Assembly (NCBI RefSeq): GCF_004027225.2
Contig: NC_044283.2
Location: 16,572,992-16,636,991, forward strand
Direction of reading: 5' to 3'
Length of the DNA: 64,000 bases
From: Strigops habroptila
Lineage: Eukaryota; Chordata; Aves; Psittaciformes; Psittacidae
A program made the translations under genes and the position numbers. Below are positions 11,901 through 23,900 of this stretch, one piece after another; the stretch's first letter is position 1; each line of letters starts with the position of its first letter. The notes beneath the pieces were generated by a model. It was not told the DNA's origin. It saw only the letters and a list, made by a program, of their open reading frames with translations, and searched no databases.

Positions 11901-14900
11901 AGCCGCGTCTGGCGCGGGGCTGCTCTTTTGTACTTAAAATCACACATTGAAACAGGTTTTGTTCTCTGCGTGGTGGGCAAAATGATTGTAGCTTTAGTTA
12001 TACTGTGTCTCTTTTCTTCTTCACACTTGGAAGTATTTGTAGTGGTTGTGGTGTCCTGGTTTACCAAGGAGTTGCTCTGTGCATCGTGTTAGATAAATAC
12101 ATAAGCTGAGTATATGTGGCAGTAGCTACGCTGCAAACAGTGTGCTTGCTGCCTTTCGGATGGGTCTCTAAATTTGCTGTTGTTTACATCACTGTGTATC
12201 CTTTCTTAGGGTCTTGTTCTGGGAATCTACTCAAGTGAGAAGGATGGAGCTGCTGCCCTGCTCACTAGTGCAGGAGATGCTTTTGATAGACTTGTGTCTG
12301 GAAGGCTGAGAGAACTTGTGTCCATGTAAGTGTGTGATCAGCTGCTGAAATAGATTCAAGTACCTACAGACACCAATAAGAGCAATTATTTTTTTTTACA
12401 GTTATTAAGTGTTTGTATCCGTAGCACTTCCTAGGCTGGTATTTGCTTCTATCAGGCCAAGCAGTTTGGAGAGGAAATCCTTTGGAAAAAACAAGCACTG
12501 AGGAAATGTGCAAAGTCTTCACAGGAACTGCCCTTTTCTGCACATCAGCACCAAGCAGAGTGTCCCAGAACGGTGTTGAGGAGCACTGTGGGGTGTGGGG
12601 TGAACGTGGTGGTGTAAGATTTATCCCAAATAAGGACTTCTTTATTGAAAGAATCTTTTTGCATCCTAGATGTGGGCCACCTTTGAAGAAAGGCAAAACA
12701 CGCATATTCCATGGTTTGCATCAGGTATGAAGTTTGGGTTTTCATGTGTATATTGAGTAATGTGGGAGGTTTGCCTTTGCATCTTACTTTAAGCTGAGTT
12801 CACTGCTGTGCTTGTATAAATACTCTGCTGTTCTTTGCCCTTCATGCCTCTCAACAAAAGATGTGGTTCTTGTGGGGCATGCAGAACAGGAGGTTTCAAC
12901 ATTTGCATGGCCTTTTGCACAGTCCTGTGCTCCCTCCACTGTGCTGCAGGTTGAGGAGACGTAAACAAGTCTGCTCCAAAGGTGGTGTGCTCTGAATAAC
13001 TGCTTACTGAATGAGCTGAGTGAAGCACCACAACAGTTCTGGATCAGACTTCTATTGTGCCTCGTGTGCAGGAGGAGCGAGCGCACAAATGTGCACTGGA
13101 ATGTGCAAAGACTTTCCAGACGTGACAGTTCTAACACAAGGTAGTCCCATCATAGGCTTTAATCAGATATTTTAAAGTCATGTGCTTGACACCTTCTTCA
13201 AGCAGGACTTCTGGTTGCGCAGACATGATATATCACAAGCGTATGAGGTCGGAGTTCACCTGCTTAAAGTTAGGCTTTTGGTGCTACTTGAGAAGCCCTA
13301 ATACGTCTAATGCACCCACGTGGGGCTGGCAGATGTATGATTTGTGCCTTTTTGGAGTAGTACCTAGAGGCTGGGCAGACGTGTAGTATGACACTACGTG
13401 TCCCTGACCAAGTAATTGAATCTTACATTAGGGTTATTTAAGTTATTTTAAACAAATCAATTCATAGTGAGTATTGCCTACCATGTATAAATCCTGTGCA
13501 GAGCCCCAGATGGGTAACACTGGACTCAGTAGAAAGGCTCCTGGAAATTTCATGGAAGTTGAGTCACTGAAGGTCCCATTATTCCTGTTCTGCATACAGG
13601 ATGGCCTCTGCAGTGAATAGCAAGTCTCTGCAAGAGAAGGTGGTAGAATTTGACTTTATGCACTCTTGTGTGTAAAATAATGATAACTAAAAAACTGCTA
13701 ACTTGAATCCCTGGTCTTCTGGAAAGCAGCACTGGTTTCTGCATCTTGTGGACTAAAAGACTTTACTATGGTGTAGCAGTTTGAAAGCTGTTTGTTAGAA
13801 TCTGACAGCACAGCTCTTGTGGTGGAAGGGGAAGCCTAAAGTTAACTTTTCTTCAGAGCTGTGGGAAATGTGTTCACATATATAACCTTGAGTTTTATAC
13901 AAATTTGACTTCATTCTTAAGAGGCTCCTTGAAGTTATTCCTTCCTTTTTGCCTTCCGTTTGCAGCTTAGAAGGCAAGCATTTAGTCTGCTGTGCTGCAT
14001 TACTTTCCTGAGTTCTGGAGCTGTGTACCTTTGTGCAGCTTTGGTTTGTTACCTGGCAAATCATGCCAGCTCGGCTCCTTAGCTGAGGTGATAGGCTCAG
14101 CTTTGGAGGTGATTTTATTTCCTTGAGCATAGTAGTAGTGTGGACAACAGAAGAATTGGTTGCATGCCTGTGGCAAATGATGGGGAGTGCAAGACAGTGG
14201 CACTATGCTGGCACTCTTAACGAGGAAATGTATGTAACATAAAGTACTGAAGGTGTTTAGTGCTTGGTTTGATCTGGCAAGTAAGGTCTTTTAATAACTC
14301 TCTGCTGTGGCTGTACCAATGAGTGAAGTGAATCCATTTGTGTATCGGCTTCATCTAGGACTTTCCAAGTGTGGTTGTAGTTGGCTTGGGCAAGAAGAAT
14401 GCTGGAGTTAATGACCAAGAAAACTGGAATGAAGGCAAAGAAAACATTCGTGCAGCTGTTGCAGGTTGGCTCTTCTTACATTTTCTTAAGCATTTTGACT
14501 GTAAAACTATTGCAGTGGTGCAGCAAGTTCCATTTTTGAAGAGTGAGTCTAGATATGATTTTGTTTTGAAATGCAAAACCTTCTGCGTGGTTTGTTAAAT
14601 ACACTTACTTGTCAGTGATACTCATGTAAATTTTTCCTTAGTGAGGAAGGAGTTACAGGGTGTGTAAATCCATCTGCAGTCAGGTAACTGCAGTTACTGA
14701 AATCAAATAACTTTCCTGAACAGTGTGAAAAGGCACTTGTTTAATTACTACTGTTGTGAAGCTGGAGAGTATCACCAGTTCACTTTATGCTCACACTGTA
14801 CTTCAGTATGCATATATAATTGGTTTTGTCACTCAGTTTGTAACAGATATTTGTACTATAAACTGGTATCTTTCAGAACATCAGTAGTATGATTCAGTAT

Positions 14901-17900
14901 GTTACCTGTTATAGGCAGAGGAGGCCTCTCTATCTCAATCAAGGATGACTGCTGCCTCTAAGTGTCTATAAAACAAGAATAAAAAGAGTTCTCGCCTCAG
15001 AGTTTATAATCTGTGACTGGAGGTCAGTCACACATGTGTGACAGCTGTATACCCCACAGTGCTAGCACACCTTGTCTTAACAGCTGCCAAAGCATTGTGA
15101 AGTTATTTGGGTACAAAATAGAATTTATGGACATACTATTATTTTGTGTTTGTTTATGAAAGTGTGTATAAAGTCATTTAGAAGAAAAGAGCAGTCATTC
15201 TTAGCAAAAACCCTAAATTACAGCAAATTTCTCATACCTGTAGATAGTCATAATCTGTAGCACTCAAGATAGAGCTTTTCTTTGATATAGAGTGAGCTTA
15301 AAGGAATGGGAACAAGTGTGGGCTTTCGTTTTTATTCTTGTGAATTGTCTTAATCATTACAATTCCTCAAGCGATACTTTAGTTGAAATTTATCAGTATA
15401 TGGTCATTGCATTTTTAATTATTCTACTGCATGATCTTTGTAATTGATGTACTTATCAGCTCGGATATCTTGAGTTGAAATTATTTTTCCCTTGAAATGT
15501 CATATTGATTACCAGAGAGACCTGTTTTGGTGTTCTGTGCAATACTCAGCCTGCTAGTTCTGTACTGTATTTTCAGTTGGCTGTAGACAGATCCAAGATC
15601 TGGAGATCCCTTGTGTGGAAGTAGACCCCTGTGGAGATGCTCAAGCAGCTGCAGAAGGTGCTGTCCTTGGATTGCATGAATATAGTGAGCTGAAGCGAAA
15701 AAAGAAACCTGTAGTTACTCCTCAGCTTCATGGAAGGTGATGACAAAAGGAAAGCTTTTTTAATTTATTTATAAAACTGTGTGCATGTTAATGCATGAGG
15801 AAAAACACAAACCTGGAAGAATAGGGCTAGCAGCAAGATCCTTCTTCACTCCCATTCATTTGAATTTCCTGAAGTATTTTACATTTCAGTTATATTTATA
15901 GTGTTTGCTCCATACGTTTTGTGAGTATACCATGTTCTGAGGTTAAGGGTAAATAAATGCTGCTTCATAGAAAAGAAGGCCCAGGATAAAAGTGAAAGTA
16001 AAAATTACTTGAAGCATAGTTGGGATGTAGAAGGACTTCTGCTGGTATTGTGTGCCAAATAGCAGAGGTATTTCAGACTCCATGAATGAAGAAATCCTTT
16101 TGAGAATCAGGAAATGCTGATTGACACTAGACCATGCCATCATGGATGTGTCTTACATAGTTCATTTGTTATATTTTCATTCACAGAGTATAATGCAAGG
16201 CGAGACGCTCGTGTGCTGCTGGCCTCTGAGCAGACATCACTGTTACTTGAGAGCAGAAAGTAATGTCAGAGCTTTTGGTTCCAAAACAATTATCAGAGTT
16301 GACTTTGGACCATCCCTATAGGATAATCTGTCACGCAGAGGAGGAGTATTTCCCATATGTACTCGATACAGGAACAAATCCTTCCTCGTAAGGAAGTTAG
16401 TGAAATAAAAGTAAAAACTCTCTCAATTTAAGCATGTCTTGATAAGCTACCTGCAACTCTTCCCATTCTGTGACACAGCAGATAGTTTAGGAGATAGTTA
16501 CATTTACAGTAAATAAACATTTCCTGAAAACATGGGTGGTTCTATGACCACTTATGACACTGGAAGTAATTTTTTTATATGATAATTTAAGTTGGAAAGG
16601 ACCTGTGGAAGTCGCCTAGTCCAGCTCCAACTGGGATTAGGGATAACCTGGAAGTTACATACAACTTTAAAGCTTGATCAGGCCTTTCTTTAGTCCAGTC
16701 CTGGGATGAAAATTCCACAGCCTCACTGGCCCATCTGTTCTAGTATTTAACGACACTCATGGTGAATTTTGTTTTTCTTATGCTCTACTGCAGTTTCCCT
16801 TGTTGAATCTTGAGACCACTGTCTGTTACCCTCTTACTGTGCAGCTCTGAGATGTGTCTGTCTTTGTCTCCTCTATAAACCCTATTTAAGGGTAAAGACT
16901 GCAATTAGATCTTTCCTAAGTTTTATTTCTCTAGGTGAAACAACATAAATTCTCTTAGCTTCTCGTGTGCCGTGTGCCCCAGCTCCTTACCCCTCTGAGT
17001 CTTCGGACTTTCTCTGGTTTATCAGTATTGGTTCTGTATTCAGGAACTCGAAAGTGGACATAGCTAGGTGCAGCCTCACAAATGCCAAGGAGGTAAATTA
17101 ATTATTGCCCTTAATATGTTGGCTAAACTCTAATCCAGCACAATACATGGTTGGCCTTTGTCACCAGAGTAATGCACTGCTTATTCCTGTTCAGCTTGTC
17201 CACCAGGATCCTCAGGTTCTTTTCTGCAGCGTTGCTTTCTGCCTTAGACAGTGTCCAGCCTGACTTGCACAGAGTTGTTCTGTCCCAGGTGCAGGACTTT
17301 ACACCAGCCTTTGTTAAACTTCACGGTGTTCCCCTTGGTGCATTCCTCCAGCTTGTCAAGGCCCCTGTGAATGGTGGCCGTACCCTCCCTATTTCAGGTG
17401 CTCCCTGCAGTGCCATGCTGTCCGTGAACTTCCGAGGGTACTTTTCATTGTCCAAGTTGTTGATGAAGGTATCAGCCTCAGTATCAGCCCTTGGGGAACA
17501 CCACACGACTAACTGCCAGCTAGACTGTTCAGCTGTTGTTTCCTATCTTCTGAGCCCAGCAGTTCTTCAAGTTTTTCACCCATTTTGTAGTCTACCCCTC
17601 CAGTTCATGTTTTCTCAATTTGTCTGCAAGGATTCTATGTGAAAACCTTGTTAAAGCCAAGATAAATGACATCCACTGGTTCTTTGTGCCAGTCCTCTCA
17701 CCATAAGTCAGGCAAGTTGGTCAGGCATGATTTACCCAAAACAAATTTATGACTGTTTCCAGTGACCATCTTGTCCTTCATGTACTGGGAAATGGCTTCC
17801 AAGATTACTTTCTCCATACACCTTTAGGGGATTAGTCTAGGATTATTGGTTTGTAGTTTCCTGTGTCTTCCTTGCCATTCTTAAAGATTGGGATTTGTCC

Positions 17901-20900
17901 TTTTCCAGTCATTGGGGACCACATTCAGTCACCATTTCAAACTGAAAGAGACCAGGCTTGCAATCATCCCTGCCCGCTCCCTCAGCACTCCTGAATACAT
18001 GTTGCCTCATATCAAGGACTTTTGTACGTCCAGCTTCCTTAAGCAGTCCTAAGTCCATCTTCCTCTGCCATGGGTAGTACCTTTCTTCCCCAAACTCTGT
18101 TGCTAAGCATGAAGAACTGGGGAATCTGGAAGCAGACCTTAATAATTATTAAGACTGATGCAAAGCAGGCATTGAGAACTTCAGTCTTCTCAGTGTTCCC
18201 TAGGTTGCCTGCCCCATTTAGCAAGGGAAGATCATTATTCTTGATCTTCCTTTTGCCTATGATGTACCTGTTGAGGTCCTCTTTTTGCCTTTCCCACTTG
18301 CCAGTTTCAGTGTCAGCTGAGATTTGGCCTCTTAATTCCATCCTTCCATATCCAGGCAATGTTTCTGTATTCGTTCTGGATTCCTTCTCCACTGTGTCTT
18401 TTGAGAGGTGGAATACAGCTTAATGCTCTGCATTGTGATGGCTTTTAAAATGAGTCAGTCAGTTCTGTGTTAGTAAAATGAAAAGTTTTGTACTGGCAGT
18501 GTTGCAAAGTAACCAGAGATACATCCCCACTTCCTGTACAGGCAGCAATTTGAATGTTTGTTCTGTCGTTTGTTAGGGAGATGCCTTGAGGGCACTGTGA
18601 AAGGAGATCCAAGTTCCACTCATATCACAGAATCATATCTCAGTAAAGTGTAAAACAGACTTGGAGGCTTTATATGGTAAATAAAAACTTTCAGGTTTTA
18701 GTGCAATTACAAATTTTGGAATGGGTATTAAACCTTGTACTTAAGAATTTAAGCCAATCTCTGACTCGTAAGGATTTGAAGAAGACTTACTATGTTAGAC
18801 AGATAATTTTACATCTCTCTGTTATAGGATTCTTCTGACTTTCTGTGAAGCATTTGGCACAGACTAGCACTAGAGATAAGTTCTACAGTAGATGTCCCTT
18901 GGAATTCATACTAAATTTGTTGTAGTAAGGTTACTGTGACATTCATAATTGCCCCAATTTAATGTTGCCATATTTTCAGACAGGAGAGAACAGATGGATG
19001 CTGACAGCATCTTACTTTTACAAATGTTTGTCATCCTGATTGTTGTATGTTTTTGTTTAGTGCTGAAAATGAAGCCTGGCAAAAAGGTGTTCTCTATGCT
19101 CAGGGTCAGAACCTCGCTCGGTACCTTATGGAGGCTCCAGCTAATTACATCACTCCAATCAAATTTGCTGAACACATTGAACAGAAGCTCAGAAGTTTCA
19201 GCAATGTGAAGGTCCATATAAGGTAAATTCCAAAACATGATTTCTCTGTAGGGTAAGATACTTTCCAGGTTATTCAAATAATTTTCTCTTTGCCACTTAA
19301 AATGACAAAAACAGGGGAAGTGTGTGGCAAAGAGGTACAAGGGGCACCCAGACTGCAAGTTATTCTCAGTTTTAGAAGGTGAGTTTCTAGTTTGCAGATA
19401 GGCAAGATTTACTGTGACACAGTGACATGATTCACTCTCAGTTGGTCATGCAGCCAATTACTGCTGTAAAAGGGAGCCTAATGAAGACTCAGCGACTAGA
19501 GGGCAAATACTAGGTACTTTTTTTCTAATATCTGTTGTTCCCAAATGGATTTTCTACATACCTTTCTGTTTTTTTGGGGTTTTTTTATTTGGATGTGATA
19601 ATTAAACATTCTTTATTGCTGTTACTGTTGTTTGGAGGGGTTTTAACTTTTAAAAATGTTGAGATGGAGCCATAAAAGCCTTTGTAATTGAATTTGCACA
19701 GCTAATGCTGCTTGCCTCTGAATTTCTAGTTACTGCTCTTTGGTGGAAACTGGTTCTGCAAGTGTTGGAGGCTGTTTTGTTGAAAAGCAAAAGACTGAGG
19801 GAAGTCAACTTTGCTATCAAGATGGCTAATTATGGACAGAAAGCTAAACTGCAACCTGCTGCAATATTGTCACTTCATATGCCCTCAGAGACCACAGGCT
19901 TATGGGCAAGTCAAAGTTTGATGCTTCTGACGCAAAAAGTGTAGACGAGCTGTTGTTTGTTTTGTTGTTTGGTTGGGTTTTTAAACAAGGCAAAACAAAA
20001 CCCAAGCAGCAACGTTGAGGAAGTGATTTTTCTGTTTCGCAAAACAAGTAGTACCTGTTGATTTAAATGACAGCCTCCCAGATAACTAAAATGAAATGAA
20101 TAGTTTGTGTATGAACCTTCAAGGATTGTGATTTCTTACAAACAAACAAAATCACCTTGGTCAGTTATTCATATGTATTTCTATTCCAGACCAGAGTCTT
20201 GGATAGCAACACAACAGATGGGAGCATTCCTTAGTGTTGCTAAGGGTTCGGCTGAGCCTCCCATCTTTCTGGAGATTCACTATTCGGGTGGTGCTAATAC
20301 AAGTGAGCGCCCGCTGGTGCTTGTAGGAAAAGGAGTTACATTTGACAGGTACGTGTGCTAATACTCTAGTGACTGGAGGGGGGAAATGCCTCCCTGCTAT
20401 TCATGTTCAATGGGGAGATGCTTTTTCTTTGCTCAGAACATCTTCCAATGCCATTCCAGTGAACTTGCCTTAGATAGTAGATTGTGCTGCCTTTCCTGGG
20501 AATAAGACAAGCTTAAGTGGTTGGACAAAATAGGAATTGATATATCCTTGTATTGTAAGCGGAAAATGGAAATTCTGCAGAAAGAAGACAAAGAATGTGC
20601 TATTTCTTTCTTTTTTTTTTTTTTCTCTTTTTTTTTTTGGCCTGAGCAAACCTCTAGATGAGGAATGTACATGTTTAGGATGCACTGTGGCACTGGACAC
20701 TTAGATCGTGCTTAGGGAAAGAGAAAACAGTTCATGTGTTGCAGCAGTTCCTTGTAACTGCTTTTCATGTCACGTAACTACTGAAGAATTTGTCAGTCTG
20801 TTCCCCTTCCATATGCTCATTTTACCAGGTGTACTATTTTGTTCTTGTTTTGTGCTCTTCTGTTACTCTAAAGGCCACTGAGTTAGTCCACTGCAGAGTT

Positions 20901-23900
20901 TTATGGCGTCCTAGTTATGAGGAAATAGTTATGAGGCAATAAGCTGGGGACATACTTTGTTAGAAAGGAGCCCCCAGCTGCCTTGCTTTCCATATGCTTA
21001 CTAGAGTGTTGCAGGAACCAAGTCTAGCATTTACTGATATTTGGTGCTGAAACATACTGTTGGGCAGAATATTCTCAACATATGCAACATGAATCTCCTC
21101 CATGCTGATGGTACTTGTGCTGTGTGTTGCAGTGGTGGCATTTCACTGAAGCCGTCATCGGGTATGGATGCGATGAGGGCAGATATGGGAGGGGCAGCGG
21201 CTGTCTGCTCAGCCATTGTGACAGCAGCAGCTTTAAATCTCCCTCTTAACATAATTGGTAAGTGTGTGTGTGTGTGTGTGTGAGAAGCCAGAAATCTGAA
21301 TTGTACAAGATTTTGTTTAGACAGTAATGTTCTAGATCAGCACTGGTCACGCTCTTACAGAAATGTCCTTGCCTCTTGCAGACCTGCTGCTCTCCTTCCC
21401 TTGTTCAGCCTCTCTTCCCATTTTGCTTGCTTTTCACACAGTTACTGGCTTTGCTTGAATAAAATAGTGCAACATTGAATTCAAATTTTGAAAGCATGAT
21501 CTTTACATCTTAGGAGATAAATAAAGTGAGTTAAATAAATAAATAAAGTTAATAAACTTACTTTCAGTGAGTTTTTCAGAAGTCCTGATCCTTCATTGCA
21601 AGAAGGAGTGTGGAGACCTGTAAAGGCAATTAGAAATTAAAAGGAGTTAGCTGAGCTACCTCCATGAGTATGTGCCACAGCTGAACAGGAACAGGGATCA
21701 GCTTTTGTTTCCTTGGGTGAATAGCTCAGCAGAAATCTAAAGCAGCCAACCCAAACCAGTCTGTTGATAGTACTTTCAAGTCCGAGCAATGCTTATTTTT
21801 TCTACAAAAATGTTGCACAGCGAAAATTAAATGAGCTGATTCAGGAACCGTGGCAAAACCAGCTGGGGATGACATGTAATCCATTCCAGGATGTTTTACG
21901 TTTGACAACCTTGACTTTCAGGGAATTAGTATTTTAGTCACTTTTATTCTTCAGCCAGTAGAGGGCAGCTAAACCCACCCTCACGCCGTTCCTCACTCAA
22001 AGTGTGCACTGGGAAGGGCGGAACCAGTGGAGCAAAAGTCTGTGTACGCAATTCCACGGAAGAGTGGTGGTCCACAATTCGCGTATTCCTTGTTTTCCTT
22101 GGGAATGGTGGAGTGTCTTTCATCCTATTATCCCATTCGTAATTGGAGCTTTGAGGCTGATGCTCTCTTTTGCTCATCTCTATTTGCTTTTCTTACGATT
22201 GGAGTCCTATGGTGAGTCCTTGGACCCCTCTTGACATTACACAATGTGTAGTTACAATGGGCAGAGCTTGAATGGCTCAGAGTGTTAGTTTGAGAAGTTC
22301 TTAATTTCAGAAATAAATCTCTTTACATGCGACTAAACATTCACCTGTGGAAAACTTAAGATAATATTTGCTGCTTCTCTGATCTCACTAGTCCAAGCAT
22401 AAAGTAGAAGTAAATCCTAGTGGTAAAATGGTGTAGGTGGGAGAATGTCGTGGTGCAGCATATAGAGGAATTTCCCTGATTGAAAACTGGACCATGTGTC
22501 TTTCAGTAACCAGGAAAATTTGGATTTTTGAGCATAAGTTCAAGGTGAGAATAGGACTGTTTCCTTAAGGAGGTGTTGAGGATTTTTTCCTAAGTGTTTT
22601 TTCTACATTTTTTGTGAGAAAGAAACTAGTAATTCACTTTTCTTTTTCTCTCTGAGGTTTGGCACCACTCTGTGAAAATATGCCCAGTGGCAAGGCAAAC
22701 AAGCCTGGGGATGTAGTTAGAGCCAAAAATGGAAAAACAATACAGGTATGTATGTGAAACGTGGGGTTTTAATATTTTTAGCGAGTTGGTTTAACCAATC
22801 AAGTTATGGCTGCAGTCAGAGGACATGTTTGAGAAGACCCTTTAGAAAGATAAGCAGCACAAATACACTGTTCTTAAAAATGTAGGCAGCATGTTAATTA
22901 ATTAGAAATTGCTGTCACAGGGTTGTTTCAAATATAAATATAGATTGAAGAGATGAGACGTTTTACAAGTTGCTAAGAAAAGCTGAAAAGTGCAGTCATT
23001 TACTGCACGTGCTAGAAAATCTGGTTTTAGCACAAGAGGTTGTTACAGTGCTCATAAATACAGGTTCTCTGTCAGAATGAAGAACATTAATTGCTTCCAG
23101 TGACCCTTCAGGACACTTCCCTCCTATCTGTAGTTAGACATAAGAGTATTAGTTCCCTGGTCACGTAACTAAGGCCTTTACAGTGCCAAGCTCCTCGGGA
23201 CAATCAGAACTCTGAGTCATATGGGCTGTTGGTTGCCAAATCGGTACCCAAAATACATATTTCATATTTAATCCAAGCTGTTCCATACTCATTTAATAGA
23301 TTAAATTCTACTGCAGGTCACTGTGCTATAGATCACTGATTTTGTGCAGAAGTAGATGACTTAATCAGTATTTGTCTGTCTGAATTTCTGTGATTCTGCA
23401 TCTTTGACTTGTTGAACCTTCTAGTTTCTTGAGGTTCTTTTCCCAAAACTGAGTTCAGTCACCCCGTGGTCTGAAGGAAGAGACTGGGCACATATTCTCC
23501 CACCAAGATGAAATTTGCATGGCTCAGAGCACACCATGCAATTAATCTTGCAGAATTCATCATCAGTCTTCCCTGAAAGAGGAAAGGAGCAAGGGGGTTA
23601 TTGATTTTTATTTTTAAGAGGGGAAAAGCTTCAAGCTCCAAAGAGAAAGCAGGATAACAAGGAGCTGTTTCCAGGCATTCACCTGTGCTATGGTACCCAT
23701 TCCTCCTCAGCTGCAGTTTCCATGGGCCAGATCTCTGCTTGCTCTGAAGCAGCTCTTGGGCTCCACTGGGGCACATCTCCAGGCTCTTCTGGGGCACAGA
23801 GACCCGTGCAGAGAGGCTGCAGTGCTGAAAGATCACTTGACCTCAGCTACAGACACACTTTTATTTTATAAACATAACCTTGTATCGATACTGTCTTTTT

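Larger units (their letters stand above)
21258..22656 (+). other. LAP3: LAP3 intron 8
   Basis: 1.4 kb with a (GT)n run at its start and a strong CTCF-like site at 21955. The segment around 21955-22200 is noticeably richer in GC than the rest of the intron, but no repeat family is recognised. Confidence 0.7.

Noticed and set aside
11134-11943. 269-codon minus-strand open frame across the LAP3 promoter
   Set aside because: Low-complexity Arg/Pro/Ala translation caused by the CpG island; antisense to LAP3 exon 1 and with no family motif.
12443-12730. 95-codon plus-strand frame overlapping LAP3 exon 3
   Set aside because: It runs through the intron into exon 3; only 12670-12724 is coding by splice sites and family match.
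17151-17642. 163-codon plus-strand open frame
   Set aside because: Lies wholly in the antisense CR1 copy and is the reverse of its reverse-transcriptase region.
16583-18425. Possible retroviral or LTR element in LAP3 intron 5
   Set aside because: The sequence reads as CR1 LINE reverse transcriptase and CR1 3' end; no LTRs, primer-binding site or gag/env-like parts are seen.
19495-19507. Second CTCF-like string (GACTAGAGGGCAA)
   Set aside because: Two core positions differ from consensus, so it is not strong enough to list as a site.
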